A stretch of 5,989 nt of DNA from Deltaproteobacteria bacterium (GTDB taxonomy: Bacteria > Myxococcota_A > UBA796 > UBA9615): positions 1 through 5,989 of the forward strand of contig JAJDAI010001198.1 in assembly GCA_029261955.1 (NCBI GenBank), written 5' to 3'. A program made the position numbers and the translations under genes. A model generated the notes under the pieces. That model made no database searches and was not told the origin of the DNA. It saw only the letters and a list, made by a program, of their open reading frames with translations. This document shows positions 1 to 5,098 of this stretch, in pieces. Each line of letters begins with the position of its first letter. Within the stretch, counting starts at the first letter, position 1.

Positions 1-1143
1 GAAGACGCGCGCGCCTTCTACGCGTCGCAGCCCCGACACCTCCGCCCGGTCCCGAACCTGGCCACCCCCGCCGGCCTGCCCGACCTGCGCGCCAGCACCT
101 GCGGCACCTGCCACCAGGCGATCTACGCCGAGTGGCAAGCCTCGACGCACGCCCGCGCCTGGATGGACGACCCCCAGTTCCAGGCGGAGCTGCACAAGTC
201 CGAGGCCTCAGGCGTCGCGTGGATGTGCATCAACTGCCACACCCCGGTGGAGAACCAGCTGCCGAGGCTCGTGGCCCGCCTCGACGGGGATCTGGACAAG
301 CCGATCTTCGTCGACAACCCCGACTACGACGCGACGCTCGCCCTGGAGGCCATCACCTGCGCGACCTGCCACGTGCGGGACGGCGTCGTGCTCGGCCCTT
401 GGGGCGACACCACCGCACCGCATCCCGTGCGGAAGTCCGACGACCTGCTCACCCCGGCCGTCTGCACCCAGTGCCACCAGGCGGCGGCCCACTTCCCGAG
501 CATCGGCCTGGCCTGCGCCTTCGAGACGGGCGAGGAGCTGGCTGCGGGCCCCTACGCGGCGGAAGGCAAGACCTGCCAGAGCTGCCACATGCCCGAGGTG
601 CGGCGCCCGCTCATGCCCGGCACCCCCGAGCGGACCACCCGCCGGCACTTCTTCGGGGGCAGCCTGATCCCGAAGCAGCCCGCCTTCGCCGACGACGTCG
701 CCGCGATGCGCCCCTACTTCAAGGACGGCCTCGCGGTGCGCTGGCTGGACCCGCCCCTGGAAGGGAACGAGCTGCGCTTCGAGCTGCACAACGCCGAGGC
801 GGGCCACCGGCTGCCGACCGGCGATCCCGAGCGCTTCCTCAAGATCGACGCCTCGCTGGAAGGCCCCGAGGGCCCCGTCGCACAGCACAGCGAGCGCATC
901 GGCCAGGTCTGGGAGTGGTCGCCGCAGCCCCGCCGCATCGCCGACAACCGCCTGGCCCCTCGCGAGCGCCGCACCGTCCGCTTCGCGATCCCCGACAACC
1001 TGCCGGCCGGCGACTACGTGCTGCATCTGCGCGCGGAGAACTGGCGGATCAGCGAGGAGAACATGCGCTACCACGAGCTCGAGGGGAAGACGGTGCCATC
1101 ACGGCTCCTCTTCGAGTCGAAGACGCCGATCCAGCTGCCCTGA
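1..1143 (+). CDS. Multiheme c-type cytochrome, cytochrome c554-like (5' end outside the window)
   Basis: This is the C-terminal 380 codons of a periplasmic electron-transfer protein. Frame 1 is open from the first base to TGA at 1141-1143. Five CXXCH heme-attachment motifs are visible: CGTCH (100-114), CINCH (226-240), CATCH (358-372), CTQCH (463-477) and CQSCH (574-588). The first lies upstream of the earliest Met codon (163), so the true start must be left of the window. The pattern of CxxCHxxIYxEWxxSxHA around the first heme is typical of the cytochrome c554 / multiheme family. After the last heme comes a heme-free region of about 180 residues holding GHRLPTG (802-822), a motif seen in other multiheme cytochromes whose His may act as a heme ligand (inference). 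The signal peptide cannot be seen. The redox partner and substrate are unknown; more hemes could lie upstream. The class is sure, the specific function is not. Confidence 0.9.
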   Translation, partial: EDARAFYASQPRHLRPVPNLATPAGLPDLRASTCGTCHQAIYAEWQASTHARAWMDDPQFQAELHKSEASGVAWMCINCHTPVENQLPRLVARLDGDLDKPIFVDNPDYDATLALEAITCATCHVRDGVVLGPWGDTTAPHPVRKSDDLLTPAVCTQCHQAAAHFPSIGLACAFETGEELAAGPYAAEGKTCQSCHMPEVRRPLMPGTPERTTRRHFFGGSLIPKQPAFADDVAAMRPYFKDGLAVRWLDPPLEGNELRFELHNAEAGHRLPTGDPERFLKIDASLEGPEGPVAQHSERIGQVWEWSPQPRRIADNRLAPRERRTVRFAIPDNLPAGDYVLHLRAENWRISEENMRYHELEGKTVPSRLLFESKTPIQLP

Positions 1144-1163
1144 GCCGATCGAGCGATCCGCCA

Positions 1164-1201
1164 GGAGAGCCCCACCGAAACGGGGGTCCGCAGGCCTCTC
1201 C
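1164..1201 (+). other. Imperfect hairpin after the cytochrome gene
   Basis: GGAGAG followed by CCCC (1164-1173) can pair with GGGG (1183-1186) and CTCTCC (1196-1201), leaving a 9-nt bulge on the 3' arm. It begins 20 bp after the cytochrome stop codon, a fitting place for transcript-end processing or protection. There is no T-run after it, so it is not a convincing intrinsic terminator. Confidence 0.25.
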
Positions 1202-1239
1202 ACTGTCCCAAATGACCCCAACAAATCGGTCGAGTGGGC

Positions 1240-1267
1240 TCAAGTGGGGGCTAGAATTTGTCGATAG
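1240..1267 (+). promoter_or_regulatory. Candidate promoter of the HDOD regulator, sigma-28 (FliA)-like or sigma-70-like
   Basis: TCAAGT (1240-1245) and GTCGATAG (1260-1267) resemble the flagellar sigma-28 elements TAAAGT and GCCGATAA. The -10-like box matches at 6 of 8 positions, and the spacing is about 1 nt longer than the enteric optimum. Between them lies TAGAAT (1252-1257), a 5-of-6 match to a sigma-70 -10 box but with no good -35 hexamer. Either would start a transcript with a leader of roughly 180-195 nt before the GTG at 1458. This is the only AT-enriched spot in the gap. The motif is judged by eye, and the sigma factor is an inference. Confidence 0.35.
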
Positions 1268-1281
1268 TCAAAAGCGATAGA

Positions 1282-1436
1282 GCAGGGTGGGAGCCCTGCA
1301 GAGAAGGGCCCGGTGCGAACCGGCTTCCCGGGGGGGATGTGGACCCGCAGCAGCGCGGCAGGCGATTCGATCGTGTTGTTGTCTGCGGGACCGTCCTTGA
1401 ATCCGTTCGTGCTGTGACCGGGCTTGGCAAGCCCGG
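1282..1436 (+). ncRNA. Structured 5' leader (four hairpins) upstream of the HDOD regulator, class unknown
   Basis: Four stems follow one another between the candidate promoter and the regulator start. H1: GCAGGGT/GCCCTGC (1282-1299), 7 bp with a GGGA loop. H2: CCGGT/ACCGG (1310-1323), 5 bp with a GCGA loop, extendable by GAAG/CTTC or GGG/CCC. H3: CCCGCAG (1344-1350) with CTGCGGG (1383-1389), 7 bp, extendable by GG/CC beyond an A-A mismatch, enclosing a small CGAT/ATCG hairpin at 1363-1373. H4: CCGGGCTT/AAGCCCGG (1418-1436), a perfect 8-bp stem with a 3-nt loop, ending 11 nt before the ribosome-binding site. H1 and H2 both have GNRA loops, common in structured RNAs. It may control translation or be an RNA element in its own right. 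It does not match the conserved cores I know for cyclic di-GMP or cobalamin riboswitches. GC-rich DNA forms stems by chance, so confidence is modest. Confidence 0.35.
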
Positions 1437-1447
1437 CGCACCGCACC

Positions 1448-1451
1448 GAGG
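1448..1451 (+). promoter_or_regulatory. Ribosome-binding site GAGG for the HDOD regulator
   Basis: GAGG lies 6 nt before GTG at 1458. It supports that start, which is the only ATG/GTG/TTG candidate after the in-frame TGA at 1398-1400 that can give the intact receiver domain. Confidence 0.6.
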
Positions 1452-1457
1452 CCGAAC

Positions 1458-2936
1458 GTGCTGCAGCTACCGACTGTGCTTGTCGTCGACGGGGATCCCG
1501 CGGCGGCCTCCGAGATGGCGAAGGGGCTGGACCGCCTCGGGCTGGGGACGCACATCGTCTCCACGGCCGAACAGGCCCTGCTCAGCCTCTCCTCGCGCCG
1601 CTTCGACCTCATCCTCTGCGAGCTGCGCCTGCCCGATCTGAGCGGGCTCGCCCTGCTGCGTCGGATCGAGCGGGCGGAGCTGGAGACGCCCTTCGTCGGC
1701 ATGGCCTTCGACGCCGACGTCGATGACCTCGTCCAGCTGATGCGCCACGGCGCGGTCGACTTCCTGAGCCGGCCCTTCCGCGCGAGTGAGGTGGAGGACG
1801 CGATGGAGCGCGCGGCGAGGCGCCAGCCGCGGACGAGCTCCCTGGATCGCGGCGAGCCGATGGGCGCGATGTCCACGGGGCCTGGGGGCCCGAGCCACGC
1901 CACCGCCTCGATCTCCCAGCTGCACCACTCGCCCAGCCAGTCCTCCCAGACCCACCACACGCCCAGCCGCTCGGCTGGCAGCCACCCCACGCCCAGCCGC
2001 GGCGCACCCAGCCTGCTCTCCCCGAGGCAGGCAGCCCAACAGGCCCGCCAGGAGCGCACCCGCGGGGCCGTGCCCCAGCCCCCCGGCACGGCCCCGACGG
2101 CCGAGGCCCCCGCCGCCCCGCCGACCATCGAGAGCCTGCTCCAGCGCCTGCGCGACGGCACCCTCGAGCTGCCCGTAATCGCGCCCGTCACGGCAGAGAT
2201 CCTGGAGCTGTTGCAGCGCCCGGACGCCGGCGTGGACCAGGTGGCCGAGCTCGTGTCGAAGGACCCGAGCATCGTGGCGGGGCTGCTCCGCCTCGCGAAC
2301 TCGGGTCGCTTCGGCACCACGCGCGGCATCGCCGACATCCGCGACGCCTGCCTGCGCATCGGAAACCGGCGCGCCCTCGCCGTGGCCCAGCGCATCGCGG
2401 TGGCGGGGCTCTACGACATGAACCTGCCGCAGCTGAGCGGGATCGCCGAGGCCATGTGGCTCAACGTCGACGTCTGCGCCCTGGGCTCGCGCCAGCTCAG
2501 CGAGCTGCTGGGCGAGGACGACCCCGACGCGGCCTACGTCGAGGGCCTGCTGCACAACGTCGGCGAGCTCGCCCTGCTCCGCGTGCTGGCCGCGCTCCCC
2601 GACCGCATCGCGCCCGGCGCCGCGGGGCTCGAGCAGGTCCGCGAGCTGCTGGAGTCGGCCCACGAACACTTCGGCAAGGCGGTCCTGAAGCGCTGGCGCA
2701 TGCCCGCCCGCTTCATCCGCGCGGCCTCCGCCCACCACAGCGCGCCCCCGGGGCTCGAGGACCGCACGGGGCGCCTCCGCCGCCTCCGGATCCTGCTGTC
2801 CTGGACCATGGCGGTGCGGGTTGGCTACGAGTACCTGCCCGGGCAGATCACCCCGGACCCCGCGCCGATCTGTGCCGAGCTGGGGCTGGAGCTGGACGCG
2901 GTGGAGGAGCTGTTCCGGGCCATCGAGCCCAGCTGA
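1458..2936 (+). CDS. Pseudo-receiver / HDOD-domain regulator with repeat-bearing linker
   Basis: A 492-residue cytoplasmic signalling protein starting at GTG. Residues 6-120 have a response-regulator receiver fold (VLVVDGDP, then DLILCELRLPDLSG, then VDFLSRPF). The phosphorylation site is degenerate: the expected phospho-Asp is Glu55, the second acidic-pair residue is Gly12, the conserved Lys is Arg105, and the switch Thr/Ser is Ala83. Residues 122-222 are a low-complexity Pro/Ser/Ala/Gln linker with three 10-residue repeats. Residues 225-435 are an HDOD domain (LPVIAPVTAEILELL, then VSKDPSIVAGLLRLANS, then GLLHNVGE); the HD pair is His366-Asn367, as in many HDOD proteins, which usually act by protein interaction rather than hydrolysis. 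Receiver-HDOD proteins occur in regulation of motility, cyclic di-GMP signalling and stress in proteobacteria (family knowledge); the target here is unknown. The gene stands alone on the + strand behind a long structured leader and ends exactly where the convergent operon ends. Confidence 0.9.
   Translation: MLQLPTVLVVDGDPAAASEMAKGLDRLGLGTHIVSTAEQALLSLSSRRFDLILCELRLPDLSGLALLRRIERAELETPFVGMAFDADVDDLVQLMRHGAVDFLSRPFRASEVEDAMERAARRQPRTSSLDRGEPMGAMSTGPGGPSHATASISQLHHSPSQSSQTHHTPSRSAGSHPTPSRGAPSLLSPRQAAQQARQERTRGAVPQPPGTAPTAEAPAAPPTIESLLQRLRDGTLELPVIAPVTAEILELLQRPDAGVDQVAELVSKDPSIVAGLLRLANSGRFGTTRGIADIRDACLRIGNRRALAVAQRIAVAGLYDMNLPQLSGIAEAMWLNVDVCALGSRQLSELLGEDDPDAAYVEGLLHNVGELALLRVLAALPDRIAPGAAGLEQVRELLESAHEHFGKAVLKRWRMPARFIRAASAHHSAPPGLEDRTGRLRRLRILLSWTMAVRVGYEYLPGQITPDPAPICAELGLELDAVEELFRAIEPS
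1923..2012 (+). repeat. Three tandem 30-bp repeats encoding HHxPSRSxxS units
   Basis: Three in-frame 30-bp units start at 1923, 1953 and 1983; each opens with CACCMC followed by WCGCCCAGCC (IUPAC codes). They encode HHSPSQSSQT, HHTPSRSAGS and HPTPSRGAPS (residues 156-185). A decayed fourth unit (LLSPRQAAQQ) may follow. The repeats lie in the linker between receiver and HDOD domain and offer serial Ser/Thr-Pro sites and His pairs. Phosphorylation or metal binding is speculation. Confidence 0.75.
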
Positions 2937-2939
2937 TCA
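2934..2939. other. TGATCA palindrome forming both convergent stop codons
   Basis: TGA on the + strand (2934-2936) ends the HDOD regulator, and TCA at 2937-2939 reads as TGA on the - strand, ending the small membrane protein. The convergent genes abut with no spacer, so a terminator for either strand must lie inside the other gene. Confidence 0.9.
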
Positions 2940-3065
2940 GGGCGCGGTGTAGTGGAACGGCACCGGCGGAGCGACCTCGAAGGCCAGCAGGAACAGCAGG
3001 ATCAAGAGCACCGCGATGAGCGGTGGCAGCAGCCAGGGCAGCAGCTTCTTGATGCGCGGATTCAC
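2937..3065 (-). CDS. Small membrane protein, DUF5989-like (42 aa)
   Basis: A 42-residue protein starting at GTG (3065-3063), 11 bp after the stop of the upstream SGNH gene. It has a short basic N-terminus (NPRIKK), one strongly hydrophobic segment (about residues 8-29, WLLPPLIAVLLILLFLLAF) and a short tail ending VPFHYTAP. This layout (KK, then WLLP, then a Leu-rich helix, then a C-terminal PFxYTxx) closely resembles small DUF5989 proteins, typically about 50 residues, found beside SGNH hydrolases, carbamoyltransferases and SxtJ-type proteins. The assignment is from remembered pattern, not a search. It likely sits in the inner membrane and may help a membrane-bound modification complex (inference). 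There is no clear ribosome-binding site; translation may be coupled to the gene before it. A longer reading of this frame to 3734 overlaps the SGNH gene and is not believed. Confidence 0.6.
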   Translation of the reverse strand: MNPRIKKLLPWLLPPLIAVLLILLFLLAFEVAPPVPFHYTAP

Positions 3066-3076
3066 GGTGAGCGAGC

Positions 3077-4048
3077 CTACTCGACCCAGCCGAGGGCGAC
3101 GAGCTTCTGGACGACCGCGTCCGCGATCATCCCGTGCCCGATGGCGTTCGCGTGCAGCGGATCGACGAAGAGCTGCTCCAGGTCGTCCCGCTTCTCGAAC
3201 AGGGCGCAGACCTCGACCACCGCGTCGCGATGCCCCTCGCGGAACAGGCAGGTCGGCTGGGCCATGCCGATGAAGCCGGGCTGGGTCACGTTCGCCTGGA
3301 ACTGGGCCATGTAGAGCGTCTCGGCTCCCTTCGACGCTGCCAGCTCGCCGATGGCGTCCAGGTGATCGTCGTGCTCTTCGGGCGAGACGCGGCTCTGCTC
3401 CACCGCCTGCGAGGCCGTCAGCCGCTCGAGAGCCAGCCGGTAGGCCGCGCTGCGCCGGAGGGTCGCGCGCACCGCGTCCACGGTCTGGGATGGCTGCTGG
3501 ACCTCGTGGTCCGGCCGCGAGAGCCCCCAGGAGATCCGTGGGAGCCCGTCGTTGTGCCCCAGGTCGCTGATGACGACGTCCGGCGAGAAGCGCAGCAGCT
3601 GCTCCCTCAACTGAACCACGCCCTGCCAGCTCGTGTAGCCCGCCACGGCCGCGTTGAGCACCTGCCAGGTCCCGCCTCGCTCGTTCAGCCGCCGCTCGAG
3701 CACCGACGAGTAGACCTCGCTCTGCTTCACCCACATGCCCATGGGGTGGCTGCCGCCCATCACGACGATCCGCTTGACCCCCTCGGGCTTCTTCACCGTG
3801 ACCGGCGGCCCGCGCATGCCGTGCAGGTTGATGACCAGCGGCTCGTTGCCCCAGCGGAAGATGAAGGCCCGCTCGCGGCCCACGAAGCCCGGCCGCAGCG
3901 CCCAGAAGATGTCGGGGTCCGGCACGAACATGCCGGTCAGGGCGTCGCGCGGATCGTTCAGATCCTTCGCCCCCAGCTGCCTCGCGGCGAGCTCGATCGC
4001 GCCGAGCACCAGGCAGGTCGACAGCAGCGAGATGAGGACCCTCTTCAC
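3077..4048 (-). CDS. SGNH/GDSL-type hydrolase with N-terminal membrane segment (second of two)
   Basis: A 323-residue protein. I chose GTG at 4048-4046 because it overlaps the stop of the upstream gene by GTGA and is followed at once by a signal-anchor-like stretch (KRVLISLLSTCLVLGAIELAA, residues 2-22). The 48 residues in front of it in the longer reading are an Arg/Ala/Gly-rich out-of-frame copy of the upstream gene. SGNH blocks: I, VVMGGSHPMG with the presumed nucleophile Ser100; II, VLNAAVAGYTSWQ with oxyanion Gly137; III, DLGHND with Asn166; V, DPLHANAIGH with Asp296 and His299. RVSPEEH (220-226) precedes the helix usual in this subgroup. Block I is odd: Gly99 replaces the Asp of GDS. 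The protein probably faces the periplasm and acts as an esterase or acyltransferase on an envelope or secreted glycan. Family confidence is high, the substrate is unknown. Confidence 0.85.
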   Translation of the reverse strand: MKRVLISLLSTCLVLGAIELAARQLGAKDLNDPRDALTGMFVPDPDIFWALRPGFVGRERAFIFRWGNEPLVINLHGMRGPPVTVKKPEGVKRIVVMGGSHPMGMWVKQSEVYSSVLERRLNERGGTWQVLNAAVAGYTSWQGVVQLREQLLRFSPDVVISDLGHNDGLPRISWGLSRPDHEVQQPSQTVDAVRATLRRSAAYRLALERLTASQAVEQSRVSPEEHDDHLDAIGELAASKGAETLYMAQFQANVTQPGFIGMAQPTCLFREGHRDAVVEVCALFEKRDDLEQLFVDPLHANAIGHGMIADAVVQKLVALGWVE

Positions 4049-5031
4049 GGCGTCAACCCCGCCGCCTGCTCGACCAGGGGCAGCAGCCCCGCCGCCAGCC
4101 GCGCGCTGCCGAAGCGGTTCGGGTGCACCCAGTCGGTGTGCAGCGCGACCCGGTGCAGCGGCAGCCGGCCGGGGCCGACGACGTCGAACCACTGGGTCCA
4201 GTTGGGCTCATCCAGGAACTGCTTCATCTCGTCCCCGCTCGCGGGGGTCTCGCGGTAGAGCGCCCCGAGGTCGACGTAGCCGGCGCCGGTGTCCGCCGCG
4301 ACCCGCTCCATGGCGGCGCGGAAGCCGCTCAGCGGGTCGTCGGTGCGGGCGATCGTGTTGGCCCAGAAGACCACCGCGATGCCCTGCACGGCGCAGAAGG
4401 CCGTGAGCTCCCGCAGCTTCGCCTCGTAGGCCTCGACCCGCTTCGGGTTGAGGTCGATCTGGCCCGGGTGGTCGCGATCGGCCAGGTCGTTGGCCATGGA
4501 GTCGTAGATGAGCACCCGCGGCTTCCAGGCCGCGACCTGCTCGCGCACGAACGCGACCGCGGTGGGCGTGGTCATGCCCATGCGGCCGGCGTTCAGCACC
4601 TCGCAGCAGCCGGGGTGGCGCTCCTCCAGCTGGACCTGGAGCAGCTCCGTGAAGCGCTGCCCGATCTCCAGCCCGGTGCCGAAGGTGGAGGACTCCCCGA
4701 CCGCGATGATCCGGATGCTGCTCGGCGCGTCGGCGAAGGGACGCTCCCGCAGCCGCCGCTGGTTCAGCAGGGCCGAGAAGCGCGGCACCTCGTCGAAGCG
4801 CTCGGTCGCGGGAAAGGCCAGCAGCTGGATCTCCCGGCCCGGAACCAGGTCCGAGAAGCCGACGATGTGGTCCTTCTGGGCGTCCTGGAGGCTCCGGGCG
4901 TCCGAGCCGCGCCAACGCTCGTAGAGCAGCCCCGCCACCGCGACCGCGAGCACCAGGCTGACGATCCCCAGAAGCGGCGCCGCCCAGGGCGCCGTCCAGC
5001 GACTGCGATGCTCGATGGGATCCGGGGACAT
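4045..5031 (-). CDS. SGNH/GDSL-type hydrolase with N-terminal membrane segment (first of two)
   Basis: A 328-residue protein, first gene of the - strand operon. ATG at 5031-5029 is chosen; an in-frame TTG three codons upstream (5040-5038) is the only alternative before a stop at 5073-5071, and neither has a clear ribosome-binding site, so the message could be nearly leaderless. A transmembrane helix covers about residues 17-37 after a short polar N-terminus, giving a membrane-anchored protein with a periplasmic domain. SGNH blocks: I, IIAVGESSTFGTG with nucleophile Ser114 (GES rather than GDS); II, VLNAGRMGMTT with Gly149; III, DSMANDLAD with Asn181; V, HTDWVHPNRFG with Asp300 and His303. It is a divergent paralogue of the next gene, whose start overlaps this stop by 4 bp, which implies translational coupling. 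The likely role is hydrolysis or transfer of an acyl ester on a surface polymer (inference). The substrate is unknown. Confidence 0.88.
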   Translation of the reverse strand: MSPDPIEHRSRWTAPWAAPLLGIVSLVLAVAVAGLLYERWRGSDARSLQDAQKDHIVGFSDLVPGREIQLLAFPATERFDEVPRFSALLNQRRLRERPFADAPSSIRIIAVGESSTFGTGLEIGQRFTELLQVQLEERHPGCCEVLNAGRMGMTTPTAVAFVREQVAAWKPRVLIYDSMANDLADRDHPGQIDLNPKRVEAYEAKLRELTAFCAVQGIAVVFWANTIARTDDPLSGFRAAMERVAADTGAGYVDLGALYRETPASGDEMKQFLDEPNWTQWFDVVGPGRLPLHRVALHTDWVHPNRFGSARLAAGLLPLVEQAAGLTP

Positions 5032-5050
5032 CGGAGGCAAGGATGCCGCA

Positions 5051-5062
5051 AGGATCGATCCT
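5051..5062. promoter_or_regulatory. 12-bp palindrome in the divergent promoter region (possible operator)
   Basis: AGGATCGATCCT is a perfect inverted repeat in the 67-bp space between the divergent SGNH operon and the secreted protein gene. Its left part overlaps the second copy of an 8-bp direct repeat GCAAGGAT (5037-5044 and 5048-5055), the copies being 11 bp apart, about one helical turn. It lies where the -35 or spacer of the + strand promoter should be, which suits an operator. The elements are short and could be chance. Confidence 0.3.
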
Positions 5063-5071
5063 GCGCCGCGC

Positions 5072-5077
5072 TACACT
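5072..5077 (+). promoter_or_regulatory. Candidate -10 box TACACT of the secreted protein gene
   Basis: TACACT matches TATAAT at 4 of 6 positions and lies 21 nt before the start codon, leaving a very short leader that still includes the ribosome-binding site. No clear -35 hexamer is visible 16-18 nt upstream; that stretch is the palindrome. Confidence 0.35.
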
Positions 5078-5086
5078 CGCGATCCC

Positions 5087-5090
5087 GGAG
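5087..5090 (+). promoter_or_regulatory. Ribosome-binding site GGAG for the secreted protein
   Basis: GGAG lies 8 nt before the GTG at 5099, which is followed directly by a good signal peptide. Together they fix this start. Confidence 0.65.
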
Positions 5091-5098
5091 AATCCCCC

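Noticed and set aside
208..1074. Long - strand frame antisense to the cytochrome gene (288 aa)
   Set aside because: Low-complexity Ala/Gly/Arg/Val composition without motifs, fully antisense to a certain gene.
132..1280. Long + strand frame over the cytochrome gene (382 aa)
   Set aside because: It is Arg/Pro/Gly-rich, has no heme motifs or known domain, and is a GC-driven shadow of the frame with five CXXCH motifs.
1301..1350. Cobalamin riboswitch resemblance (GGTGCGAACC near CCCGCAG)
   Set aside because: The conserved ACTGT stretch and the B12-box sequences are missing; the resemblance is explained by one GNRA hairpin.
1282..1392. CsrA/RsmA binding sites (GGA in the H1 loop and in GGGGATGT)
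   Set aside because: A few GGA triplets are expected by chance in GC-rich DNA of this length; no clear consensus beyond one partial match.
1418..1436. Intrinsic terminator at the 8-bp hairpin
   Set aside because: No T-run follows and a start codon with a ribosome-binding site lies 22 nt downstream; more likely a leader hairpin.
1268..1457. Cyclic di-GMP riboswitch (GEMM) upstream of the HDOD regulator
   Set aside because: The conserved GGGCAAACC and GACGCAAAGCC-type core elements are absent.
1467..2738. Long - strand frame antisense to the HDOD regulator (423 aa)
   Set aside because: Composition is typical of the antisense of GC-rich codons and no domain is visible; the + strand protein is clear.
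3134..4258. Long + strand frame antisense to the SGNH genes (374 aa)
   Set aside because: It crosses the junction of two well-supported - strand genes and has His/Arg/Pro-rich shadow composition.
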